DNA of 7,343 nt, taken from assembly GCA_038259855.1 (NCBI GenBank), contig JBBSOJ010000167.1, positions 1-7,343 of the forward strand, written 5' to 3'. Origin of the DNA: JBPOFM01 sp038259855. Lineage in GTDB: Bacteria; Bacteroidota; Bacteroidia; Flavobacteriales; Flavobacteriaceae. Of the stretch, positions 1 through 6,225 are shown piece after piece. The stretch's first letter is position 1, and every line of letters starts with the position of its first letter. The position numbers and the translations under genes were made by a program. Under the pieces are notes generated by a model. The model searched no databases. It worked only from the letters and a program-made list of their open reading frames with translations, and was not told where the DNA came from.

Positions 1-734
1 TCAATCAAAACCTTGTCCAATGCGTTGCAACCAGAAATTTTATCGGTTTTTGCATTGACAAGCACTTTGATGGTTTTTTCCCAATCAGCGTCTTCTGCAA
101 CATACATAAAATTGTTGCCACGACCACTTACTAAAACGGCACAACGTGCATGTTCTTTAACAAAACTGATGAGACGTTCGCCACCTCTTGGTACAATGAG
201 ATCCAACGGTTCTGGTGGATTTTTGAGAAAATCTTGAGTGTCTTCTCTTTTTAAATTTAAAAGGCGAATCCAATCTTTTGATAGCCCATTTTGTTGCAAG
301 GCTTCGTGCCAACACGTTTCTAGTATGGCATTACTGTTCACAGCTTCTTTTCCACCTTTCAATAGTATTTTATTGTTGGCTTTAAAAGCTAATACAGCTG
401 CTTCAATGGTGACGTCTGGTCGTGACTCATATATAATCATGATCGTGCCAAAAGGCGCTGTCTTATTAATGATTTTTAGGCCACTATCTAACGTTATATT
501 GGAGATTTCCTGTCCGACAGGATCGTCTTGTGCCTTAACCTCTTCAATAGCTTGAATCATGCCTCCTACTTTGGAGTCATCAATAACCAAACGATCATAT
601 AATGCTTGATCGTCGTTGGTAAATGCATCTAAATCTTTTTTGTTTTCAACAATGATATTTTCTCGCTCTCTATCTAAAATGGTGATCATAGATTCAAGAA
701 CCTTATTTTTTATATCTGTATGTAATAATTTCAT
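1..734 (-). CDS. proA: Glutamate-5-semialdehyde dehydrogenase (gamma-glutamyl phosphate reductase), 3' end cut by window edge
   Basis: ProA uses NADPH to reduce gamma-glutamyl phosphate, made by ProB, to glutamate-5-semialdehyde, the second step of proline synthesis in the cytoplasm. The 244 visible codons cover the cofactor domain and the start of the catalytic domain; family members have about 400 to 420 residues. Motifs seen: APFGTIMIIYESRPDV (residues 93-108), LKGGKEA (125-131), IVPRGG (180-185) and VNAKTDKISGCNALD (226-240), in which Cys236 aligns with the catalytic cysteine of the aldehyde dehydrogenase fold. The ATG at 734 is chosen because it lies 11 bases after the proB stop and gives a normal family N-terminus. 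No Shine-Dalgarno motif is visible. It is the last visible gene of the proC-proB-proA operon. Identification is secure. The frame stays open to the left edge. Confidence 0.96.
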   Translation of the reverse strand, partial: MKLLHTDIKNKVLESMITILDRERENIIVENKKDLDAFTNDDQALYDRLVIDDSKVGGMIQAIEEVKAQDDPVGQEISNITLDSGLKIINKTAPFGTIMIIYESRPDVTIEAAVLAFKANNKILLKGGKEAVNSNAILETCWHEALQQNGLSKDWIRLLNLKREDTQDFLKNPPEPLDLIVPRGGERLISFVKEHARCAVLVSGRGNNFMYVAEDADWEKTIKVLVNAKTDKISGCNALDKVLI

Positions 735-745
735 ATGATTTAATT

Positions 746-1519
746 TTAATGAATAAATTTTGTACCGACATTTTTGTTGTCGATAATATCTACTATGATA
801 TTTTCTTGCTTTCCATTGGCAATATATGTAGGAATATTTTTCCCTGCGGTGCCTTTGGCTATTCGTAATTTTGAAGCCATACCGCCTCTGCCTTCTCCTT
901 CTTGTTTGTTTGAAGCCTGAACGTATTGTTCAACATCTTGATCTACCGTAACCTCATTCAATATTCTAGAATCTTTATCGTCAGGATGGCCTGTATACAA
1001 TCCGTCGGTATCGGATAATATGATAAGGCGATCCGCATCTATGAGTTCTGCAACCAAACTCGCCAATTCATCATTGTCAGAAAACATGGACATGGTTACT
1101 GAAACGGCATCATCTTCATTTGCAATCGGAATAATACCTTCAGAAAGTAACCCTTCATAGCAGTTAATCATATTTTCTCGATGCTTACCTGGGTCAAAAT
1201 CTCGTTTGGTAGCCAATACTTGTGCGCAACGCAGGCCATAATCATGGAATAAATTGTAATAACGTCTCATCATCCGCGGTTGCCCGACCGAAGAGTAGAC
1301 TTGTCTTCTGACAGATTTATCTTTAATTTTTATGCGCCCTAAAATCTCTTTACCCGCAATGGCTGATCCAGAAGACACGAGGACTACCATCACATCACGT
1401 TCATATAATACTGAAATTTGTCGTACCAATTCCTTGAGTACCGGGTTTAATATTCGGTTGTCTTTGTTGGTCAATACATTCGTACCAACTTTTATAACCA
1501 CTCTTTTAATAGTTTCCAT
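746..1519 (-). CDS. proB: Glutamate 5-kinase, short form without PUA domain
   Basis: ProB phosphorylates glutamate with ATP to gamma-glutamyl phosphate, the committed step of proline synthesis. The 257-residue protein is a single amino-acid-kinase domain. Visible motifs are the N-terminal VVIKVGTNVLT (residues 7-17, Lys10 in the phosphate loop), VLVSSGSAIAGKEIL (46-60), the substrate loop PIANEDDAVS (131-140), SDNDELASLVAELIDADRL (147-165), LSDTDGLYTGHP (168-179) and GRGGMASKLRIAK (210-222). The chain stops at VGTKFIH, which corresponds to the end of the kinase domain of the 367-residue E. coli enzyme, so the C-terminal PUA domain is absent. The reading frame is clean up to a TAA, so this looks like a natural short form rather than a truncation. 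The ATG is 8 bases after the proC stop and proA follows after 11 bases, which indicates one transcript. In known enzymes the kinase domain alone carries catalysis and proline feedback inhibition. Confidence 0.96.
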   Translation of the reverse strand: METIKRVVIKVGTNVLTNKDNRILNPVLKELVRQISVLYERDVMVVLVSSGSAIAGKEILGRIKIKDKSVRRQVYSSVGQPRMMRRYYNLFHDYGLRCAQVLATKRDFDPGKHRENMINCYEGLLSEGIIPIANEDDAVSVTMSMFSDNDELASLVAELIDADRLIILSDTDGLYTGHPDDKDSRILNEVTVDQDVEQYVQASNKQEGEGRGGMASKLRIAKGTAGKNIPTYIANGKQENIIVDIIDNKNVGTKFIH

Positions 1520-1527
1520 TACTTTTT

Positions 1528-2331
1528 TTATTTTTCTCCTAATTCAACGGCTCTGTCAAAAGCAGCATAAGCCGCATCCTGTATGAGCTGTTTAACATTG
1601 TTATCATCCATTGAATCGATGGCTGCTTGTGTAGTACCTCCTTTGGATGCTACACGATTGATCCAGCTCTGTGGCGATATGTCTGATTGATTGAACAATT
1701 CCACAGCACCTTCAAATGTGTTGCTGACCAAGACTTTCGAGTCATATTCTGAAAAGCCCATTTTTAAAGCGGCTTCCAACATCGATTGCATAAAATAGAA
1801 TACGTATGCTGGTCCGCTACCCGAAATACCTGTTGAAGCATCTATAAATTTTTCGGTATCTACATGAATGGAAGTGCCTGTGGTATCCAATAAATTGCGA
1901 ACCATAATCAATTCAATTTTTGAGACTTCTTTAGATTCTGTAAACGAAGTTACCCCTTTACCTACTTTTGCTGGTAAATTAGGCATTGTTCGAATGACTT
2001 TCTTAACTCCCAATCGCTGTTGGATGGACGCAATGTTCACACCTGCCATCAATGAGACAAAAATTTGATCGTTTGATAGCATTGGTTTAAGTTGTTCAAA
2101 TAAACCATCCGTATGATACGGCTTTACTGCTAAAAAAATTAAGTTGGAGGTTGGAAGGCAATCTTCAAGATTGTTGAACACATTAAAAACGCCCTGTTCT
2201 CTTAAGGTTGCTAACTTTTTCGGGTCGGTATCGTAAATCCTAATCTTATGTTTTCCCAATAAGGACGATTTTGACATTCCCTCGGCATACGTCAATCCCA
2301 TGTTTCCCGCTCCGATAACTAATATTTTCAT
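1528..2331 (-). CDS. proC: Pyrroline-5-carboxylate reductase
   Basis: ProC reduces 1-pyrroline-5-carboxylate to L-proline with NAD(P)H, the last step of the pathway. The predicted protein has 267 residues, normal for the family. The N-terminal Rossmann motif is MKILVIGAGNMG (residues 1-12), followed by the AVKP motif (68-71), SLMAGVNI (93-100), VIRTMPNLPAKVGKGVTSF (112-130) and the C-terminal helical dimer signature ISGSGPAYVF (169-178) with VASKGGTTQAAI (227-238). The frame is open for 16 further codons upstream, up to an ATG at 2379. The internal ATG at 2331 is preferred because the dinucleotide-binding strand in this family begins within the first few residues and the upstream extension is not family-like. 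It is the first gene of the proCBA operon, with proB 8 bases downstream. I found no good TAnnTTTG promoter in front of it. Confidence 0.95.
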   Translation of the reverse strand: MKILVIGAGNMGLTYAEGMSKSSLLGKHKIRIYDTDPKKLATLREQGVFNVFNNLEDCLPTSNLIFLAVKPYHTDGLFEQLKPMLSNDQIFVSLMAGVNIASIQQRLGVKKVIRTMPNLPAKVGKGVTSFTESKEVSKIELIMVRNLLDTTGTSIHVDTEKFIDASTGISGSGPAYVFYFMQSMLEAALKMGFSEYDSKVLVSNTFEGAVELFNQSDISPQSWINRVASKGGTTQAAIDSMDDNNVKQLIQDAAYAAFDRAVELGEK

Positions 2332-2439
2332 TTTTACTTGTTTGTTTATGATTGTACTATGTGATCTCATAAACTGCAAGGAACGTGCGAGACTGCTTTT
2401 TTAAAAAGTTTATTTAAAGAAATTCTAAAATGATTATAG

Positions 2440-2480
2440 ATACTCTTAATTGTTAGGAATATCATAACATACTCTTAATT
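2440..2480. repeat. Pair of 12-base direct repeats upstream of proC
   Basis: ATACTCTTAATT occurs exactly at 2440-2451 and again at 2469-2480, 29 bases start to start, close to three helical turns. Read toward proC (minus strand) the unit is AATTAAGAGTAT, and the repeats lie about 110 and 140 bases before the proC start. The arrangement would fit a tandem operator for the proline operon, but no regulator is visible and the DNA is AT-rich, so chance or local duplication remains possible. Confidence 0.4.
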
Positions 2481-2559
2481 TCTTTGAAGGATATTGATTG
2501 TCAGTAGTTAATAAAATAAATTCGGGTGACAAGTTGTCGTTAAAGAAGTCGTAGATATA

Positions 2560-2594
2560 CAAAAGCCCCATTATATAATAGTGTGAGGTTTTTG
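2560..2594 (-). terminator. Degraded hairpin resembling the pnp terminator
   Basis: CAAAAGCC at 2560-2567 pairs with GGTTTTTG at 2587-2594 (one G-T pair), followed by an imperfect inner stem with mismatches. It occupies the same place relative to the pnp-tail relic as the intact terminator does relative to real pnp, with a similar number of bases between hairpin and stop codon. I read it as a decayed copy of that terminator. It may still weakly stop transcription. Confidence 0.4.
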
Positions 2595-2613
2595 TATTTA
2601 GATATCACTAGAC

Positions 2614-2649
2614 TTAATCATCTTTTATATCATCTCTTGGTTTCCTGCC
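2614..2649 (-). pseudogene. Relic of the last 11 codons of pnp
   Basis: Positions 2610-2649 match 3263-3302, the true 3' end of pnp, at 35 of 40 bases in the same orientation. Translated on the minus strand, the relic reads GRKPRDDIKDD followed by TAA in the matching place, against DRKPREDRKDD and TAA in the intact gene. Upstream in its frame a TAA at 2650-2652 interrupts it and similarity is lost, so only the tail remains. Downstream a degraded version of the pnp terminator follows at the expected distance. It cannot encode a protein. Origin by duplication, or by displacement of an older pnp end during insertion of the DNA between the copies, is inference. Confidence 0.72.
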
Positions 2650-2800
2650 TTATTTGAGATCTCATAAATCATCATAAAATTTTGAATAACAATTTAGTGG
2701 TTATATAGGCTAGGTATTTTCATGATTTGATTTATCCTTACTATGATATTTTAATTGTATTTTGTATTGCTAAAAGGCAGGAGCGATACATATTTGCGTC

Positions 2801-3157
2801 ATGAAAATTCTAAAAAAACTTGGTAGAACTATTGGCTATTTCTTATTGATAATGTTATTGTTTCAGAGTTGCAGGGTTTATCAAGGACAAAAATCTACAT
2901 TAGATGAGGCCGTGCAACTAGAAAAACGAGTTAAAATAAGAACCTTAGATGGTGTAACCTTAAAATTTAAGAAAGTCGAGCAGAATGATAAAGGATATTA
3001 CGGAATCTATACATCAAAAGGCACCATATTACAGACTCCAATCGATGAAAATAATATCGAAGCATTGCATTTTCATAATAAAGCGATGTCCATCATTGGA
3101 ACTTCATTCATTGGACTCGTATGCCTTGTTTATGTTGTGATTATTATAGTTTTTTAA
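2801..3157 (+). CDS. Small putative lipoprotein with C-terminal membrane segment, function unknown
   Basis: The 118-residue product begins with a basic stretch (MKILKKLGRT) and a hydrophobic run (residues 11-22) ending in LLFQSC, a relaxed lipobox that would make Cys24 the lipidated residue after signal peptidase II cleavage. A small mixed charged region follows (about 25-95), with VKIRTLDGVTLKFKKVEQ (44-61) and YYGIYTSKG (66-74), which looks like a short beta-rich domain. It ends in a strongly hydrophobic segment (about 97-118) that reaches the C-terminus. From memory, similar short lipoproteins with the pattern of a TLDEAVQ-like segment followed by KFKK and YYG occur in Flavobacteriia as hypothetical proteins; I know of no assigned role. 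An AGGAG at about 2779 is over 15 bases from the ATG, too far to be decisive. The gene lies between the pnp tail and its relic, so it may have arrived with that rearrangement. It converges on pnp. Confidence 0.8.
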   Translation: MKILKKLGRTIGYFLLIMLLFQSCRVYQGQKSTLDEAVQLEKRVKIRTLDGVTLKFKKVEQNDKGYYGIYTSKGTILQTPIDENNIEALHFHNKAMSIIGTSFIGLVCLVYVVIIIVF

Positions 3158-3209
3158 AATTATATTTAACCATGGTTGATGTCACAGAATTAAATAAATT
3201 ATGAAAAAA

Positions 3210-3244
3210 AAAACCACAAAATTCTAAAAGAATTTTGTGGTTTT
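3210..3244 (-). terminator. Strong terminator of pnp, probably bidirectional
   Basis: AAAACCACAAAATTC (3210-3224) pairs perfectly with GAATTTTGTGGTTTT (3230-3244) around a 5-base loop. Read on the minus strand, the stem ends in a run of about ten T (3202-3213 region), placing a classic intrinsic terminator 22 bases after the pnp stop. On the plus strand the stem also ends in TTTT, 52 bases after the lipoprotein stop, so it can serve both convergent genes. Confidence 0.9.
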
Positions 3245-3266
3245 AAATTTATAGATTTAAAAAGAC

Positions 3267-5531
3267 TTAATCGTCTTTTCTATCTTCTCTTGGTTTTCTG
3301 TCATCACGACGATCATCCCGTCCACGATTGTCACGAGATCCGCGATTATCGCGTCCGCCGCTACGACTGTCTCTAGAATTATCTCTTGGTGGTCTTGCAA
3401 CATACCCTTCTGGTTTGTCCAATAAGGCTTTACGGGATACTTTCTCTTTGCGGGTTTTTGGATCCACTCCAAAATACTTTACTTTGAAAACATCGCCCAT
3501 ATTCACTACATCAGATACATTTTCTGTGCGTTCCCAAGCCAATTCACTTACGTGCAATAACGTTTCGTTTCCTGGCGCGTCTAAATATTCTACAACAGCA
3601 CCAAAATCTAACATTTTTATCACTTTAACTTCATAAGCTTCACCAACAGTTGGTTTGAACAATATGGAATCTATTTTTGCCATAACAGCAGCAATTCCAT
3701 CGTTACCTACACCTAAAATCTCAACAATACCCTCTTCTGTTATTGGATCTTCATTAATAACGATCGTTGTTCCAGTAACTTTCTGCATTTCCTGAATGAC
3801 TTTTCCACCAGGTCCGATCAAAGCACCGATAAATTCATTAGGAATACGTCGCGTGATCATTTTTGGAGCGTGAGCTTTCACATCGTCAGCAGGAGCTGCA
3901 ATGGTTTCCACTAATTTCTCCAATATGTGTAGTCGACCGTCACGAGCTTGTTTTAAAGCTTTCACTAAAATCTCATAAGACAATCCTTTTACTTTGATAT
4001 CCATTTGGCACGCTGTAATACCATCTGCAGTACCAGTGACTTTAAAATCCATATCTCCTAAATGATCTTCATCACCCAAAATATCGGATAATACAGCATA
4101 CTTGCCAGTACCTCCGTCGGAAATCAGTCCCATTGCAATCCCAGAAACAGGTTTTTTCAATTGAACACCAGCATCCATCAATGCCATGGTACCAGCACAA
4201 ACTGTCGCCATTGAAGATGAACCATTCGATTCCAATACTTCAGATACCACACGTACTGTGTAAGGACATTCATCAGGCACCATACCTTTTAAGGCACGCT
4301 GTGCCAAATTACCATGCCCTACCTCTCTACGAGATGTCCCACGAATTGGCCGTGCTTCACCCGTACAAAAAGGAGGGAAGTTATAATGTAAATAGAAGCG
4401 CTCTTCACCTTCGTGCGATGGCATATCTATTTGGTTCGCATCTCTAGAGGTTCCTAAAGTAACGGTTGCCAATGCTTGTGTTTCACCACGGGTAAATAAG
4501 GCAGAACCATGAGTGGAAGGAAGGTAATCAACCTCACACCAAATAGGTCTGATATCATTTGTTTTACGACCATCTAAACGCAAGCCTTCATTTAAGGTCA
4601 AATCACGAATGGCCGATTTTTCGGCAGCACGATAATATTTCGAAACCAGATCGCCATAATCTGCTAATTCTTCTTCACTAAAAGACGCTTTTATGTCTTC
4701 TTTAATCTCTGAAAAGGCAGCACTTCTTTCATGCTTTGCAGATCCAGCTTTGGCAATGGCATATACTTTATCGTATGCCATGTCATGTATTTTTTTAGCA
4801 AGTTCGTCATCAGAACGTTCCAACTTATACTCACGTACTTCTTTCTTTCCGAAGGCTTCTGCCAATCTTAACTGTGCAGCACACTGAACTTTAATCGCTT
4901 CATGGGCAAATTTGATGGCTTCTGTCATTTCTTCTTCAGAAATCTCATCCATTTCACCTTCCACCATCATCACCGAATCCGCAGAGGCTCCAATCATCAT
5001 GTCAATATCAGATTCTAATAATTGAGCACGTGTAGGGTTAATGATAAACTCACCATTCACACGTCCAACTCTCGCTTCAGAGATCGCACATTCAAAAGGA
5101 AAATCAGATAATTGAATGGCTGCAGATGCTGCCAAACCGGCCATGGCATCTGGCATAACATCATCATCATGAGACATTAATTGAATCATCACTTGTGTTT
5201 CAGAGTGATAATCTTTAGGGAATAATGGTCGCAACACACGATCCACCAAACGCATTGTCAAAACTTCGCCATCACTTGGTCTTGCTTCTCTCTTAAAGAA
5301 ACCACCTGGATATCGTCCCGCCGCAGCAAATTTCTCACGATAATCAACCGTTAATGGAAGAAAATCAAGATCTTTCTGTTCGTAGTTAGACACCACGGTA
5401 CATAATAACATACATTTTCCGGATTGAACAACGACGCTACCATGCGCTTGTTTTGCTAATTTTCCGGTCTCGATGGAAATCGTACGTCCATCACCAAGGT
5501 CTATGACCTCTTTAAATACTTTTGGAATCAT
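3267..5531 (-). CDS. pnp: Polynucleotide phosphorylase (polyribonucleotide nucleotidyltransferase)
   Basis: PNPase degrades RNA from the 3' end by phosphorolysis and can also add tails; it works as a trimer and often with RNA helicases or RNase E-type partners. The 754-residue protein has all expected parts in order: first RNase PH-like domain (about 1-150), helical linker (about 240-310), second RNase PH-like domain (about 315-545), KH domain with FIGALIGPGGKVI (567-579) and S1 domain (about 629-702). Catalytic-core motifs include TSRREVGHG (399-407), ESNGSSSMATVCAG (434-447) and SDILGDEDHLGDMDFK (482-497), in which Asp489, Asp495 and Lys497 align with the metal-binding residues of E. coli PNPase. 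Residues 714-754 form a disordered Arg/Asp/Gly tail with RDNRG repeats, ending in KDD. The ATG at 5531 gives the usual N-terminus. No exact TAnnTTTG promoter is visible between it and rpsO, so its promoter is unclear or it depends on readthrough. Confidence 0.98.
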   Translation of the reverse strand: MIPKVFKEVIDLGDGRTISIETGKLAKQAHGSVVVQSGKCMLLCTVVSNYEQKDLDFLPLTVDYREKFAAAGRYPGGFFKREARPSDGEVLTMRLVDRVLRPLFPKDYHSETQVMIQLMSHDDDVMPDAMAGLAASAAIQLSDFPFECAISEARVGRVNGEFIINPTRAQLLESDIDMMIGASADSVMMVEGEMDEISEEEMTEAIKFAHEAIKVQCAAQLRLAEAFGKKEVREYKLERSDDELAKKIHDMAYDKVYAIAKAGSAKHERSAAFSEIKEDIKASFSEEELADYGDLVSKYYRAAEKSAIRDLTLNEGLRLDGRKTNDIRPIWCEVDYLPSTHGSALFTRGETQALATVTLGTSRDANQIDMPSHEGEERFYLHYNFPPFCTGEARPIRGTSRREVGHGNLAQRALKGMVPDECPYTVRVVSEVLESNGSSSMATVCAGTMALMDAGVQLKKPVSGIAMGLISDGGTGKYAVLSDILGDEDHLGDMDFKVTGTADGITACQMDIKVKGLSYEILVKALKQARDGRLHILEKLVETIAAPADDVKAHAPKMITRRIPNEFIGALIGPGGKVIQEMQKVTGTTIVINEDPITEEGIVEILGVGNDGIAAVMAKIDSILFKPTVGEAYEVKVIKMLDFGAVVEYLDAPGNETLLHVSELAWERTENVSDVVNMGDVFKVKYFGVDPKTRKEKVSRKALLDKPEGYVARPPRDNSRDSRSGGRDNRGSRDNRGRDDRRDDRKPREDRKDD

Positions 5532-5600
5532 AAATTTTTTATTCTAATTAAACAATGGTCGTTGTGTTGTTGTAGTGTAATTGTTGTGTGACCAATGAAA

Positions 5601-5820
5601 ACCCTTTAGCCCCAGCCTTTTGGGGTCTAGCTTCTTCTGTTTCGAATGTTATACGCTTTCGATTGCGATTAGTTGTTATGAGTTCTATTATTTGGGCGTT
5701 ACCCTAAATAGGGTCGGGCTTTCCGCTGTATCTTTTTATGTATCCTCGCTACAATTTGCTCATGCTTCGCAAAACACTCGAACTGACTAAAAAGGATGTC
5801 GCTTCAATCCCTAACGCAAA
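5601..5820 (+). repeat. Structured, repeat-like intergenic element between pnp and rpsO
   Basis: This segment is packed with complementary arms. TAGCCCCA (5607-5614) and TGGGGtCTA (5621-5629) make a hairpin. GCGTTA (5696-5701) is complementary to TAACGC (5812-5817) and would close a large domain. Inside it are a short hairpin ACCCTaaatAGGGT (5701-5714) and a longer arm where CTTTTT (5732-5737) pairs with AAAAAG (5789-5794) and extends outward through G-T pairs to GC/GC. It has no reading frame of note. From memory, blocks of the type GGGTCGGGCTTTCCGCT with a matching GCTTCAATCCCTAACGC recur in intergenic DNA of many Flavobacteriaceae, which suggests a dispersed palindromic repeat. I cannot confirm copy number from this window. 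Orientation is given by the G-T pairs, which fit RNA from the plus strand; this is weak evidence. Confidence 0.5.
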
Positions 5821-5839
5821 AAAGAATCATAACTATATA

Positions 5840-5869
5840 AAAAAACCACGCTTGTAGACGTGGTTTTTT
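5840..5869 (-). terminator. Intrinsic terminator after rpsO
   Basis: AAAAAACCACG (5840-5850) pairs with CGTGGTTTTTT (5859-5869) around an 8-base loop. On the minus strand the stem ends in a run of seven T and begins 8 bases after the rpsO stop codon. It should end most rpsO transcripts before pnp. The plus-strand arm also ends in six T, so it could work in both directions. Confidence 0.88.
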
Positions 5870-5877
5870 CAAAATGA

Positions 5878-6147
5878 TTATTTTCTTAATCCTAACTCTT
5901 TTACGATGGCACGATATCTCAAGACATCTTTTTTGGTTAGGTAATCAAGCAATGATCTTCTTTTACCTACCAATTTTACCAAGGAACGCTCTGTATTAAA
6001 ATCTTTACGATTCTTTTTCAAGTGTCCTGTTAAATGATTGATCCTGTAAGTGAATAAAGCAATTTGCCCTTCTGCAGAACCAGTGTCTTTTACATCTTTA
6101 CCGTGTTTTTTAAAGATGTCTTCTTTTTCTTTTTGATCTAAATACAT
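5878..6147 (-). CDS. rpsO: 30S ribosomal protein S15
   Basis: S15 is a primary 16S rRNA-binding protein that organises the central domain of the 30S subunit and takes part in an intersubunit bridge. The 89-residue product has the normal family length and the conserved blocks HGKDVKDTGSAEGQIALFTY (residues 14-33), INHLTGHLKKNRKDFNTERS (35-54) and LVGKRRSLLDYLTKKD (58-73), ending in ELGLRK. The frame is open for 34 more codons upstream, but that stretch is leader sequence. The ATG at 6147 is chosen because MYLDQKEKEDIF is a typical flavobacterial S15 start and it gives exactly 89 residues. pnp lies downstream, the usual neighbour, although a terminator and a 300-base gap separate them. A promoter and a two-hairpin leader lie upstream. 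Confidence 0.98.
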   Translation of the reverse strand: MYLDQKEKEDIFKKHGKDVKDTGSAEGQIALFTYRINHLTGHLKKNRKDFNTERSLVKLVGKRRSLLDYLTKKDVLRYRAIVKELGLRK

Positions 6148-6220
6148 GCTAATATTATTGTAAATGATTGTTATGTATTGCCCAATCGTAATTGGGCATA
6201 TGATGAAAGATTTTCTTTCA
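6148..6220 (-). promoter_or_regulatory. rpsO 5' leader with two tandem hairpins, candidate S15 autoregulatory site
   Basis: Read on the minus strand, the leader forms TGAAAGA-aaa-TCTTTCA (6220 to 6204, 7 pairs) and, after five bases, TGCCCAAT-TACG-ATTGGGCA (6198 to 6179, 8 pairs). The UACG loop belongs to the stable UNCG type. About 31 unpaired AT-rich bases then lead to the rpsO start. Many bacteria regulate rpsO by S15 binding its own leader, through structures that differ between phyla. That this leader does the same is inference; the hairpins are directly visible. Confidence 0.55.
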
Positions 6221-6225
6221 GGCTG

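Larger units (their letters stand above)
2332..2800. other. AT-rich gap between proC and the lipoprotein gene, with repeats and a gene relic
   Basis: This 469-base gap carries no convincing intact gene. It holds the leader and presumed promoter of proC on the minus strand, two pairs of short direct repeats (ATACTCTTAATT at 2440 and 2469; GATCTCATAAA at 2363 and 2658), a small palindrome GACAAgTTGTC at 2528-2538, and a decayed copy of the pnp 3' end with its hairpin at 2560-2649. Near proC, a more GC-rich patch at about 2375-2397 stands out but has no clear fold. The plus-strand promoter of the downstream lipoprotein gene must lie near 2700-2790; I see no exact TAnnTTTG match there. Confidence 0.7.

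Noticed and set aside
13..555. Two plus-strand open frames opposite proA
   Set aside because: They lie antisense to the well-conserved proA frame, have no family resemblance and no start signals, so they are shadows.
1332..2068. Plus-strand open frames opposite proB and proC
   Set aside because: Both overlap conserved coding sequence on the other strand and show no recognisable protein features beyond what antisense reading gives.
2416..2485. Inverted repeat AAAGAAATT and AATTTCTTT
   Set aside because: Only 9 pairs of AT-rich sequence separated by 52 bases; likely chance.
2721..2764. Promoter for the lipoprotein gene from TTTG at 2726 and TATTTTG at 2758
   Set aside because: The -7 match is one base short and the spacing of 28 is too long for the Bacteroidota consensus.
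3341..3353. Palindrome CGCGATtATCGCG as an operator
   Set aside because: It lies inside the pnp tail coding repeats and is explained by the Arg/Asp codon pattern.
3257..3472. Second minus-strand frame overlapping the pnp 3' end
   Set aside because: It arises from the low-complexity Arg/Asp tail read in another frame. The PNPase frame is the real one.
3328..4887. Plus-strand open frames inside pnp
   Set aside because: They are antisense to catalytic and RNA-binding domains of PNPase and have no independent support.
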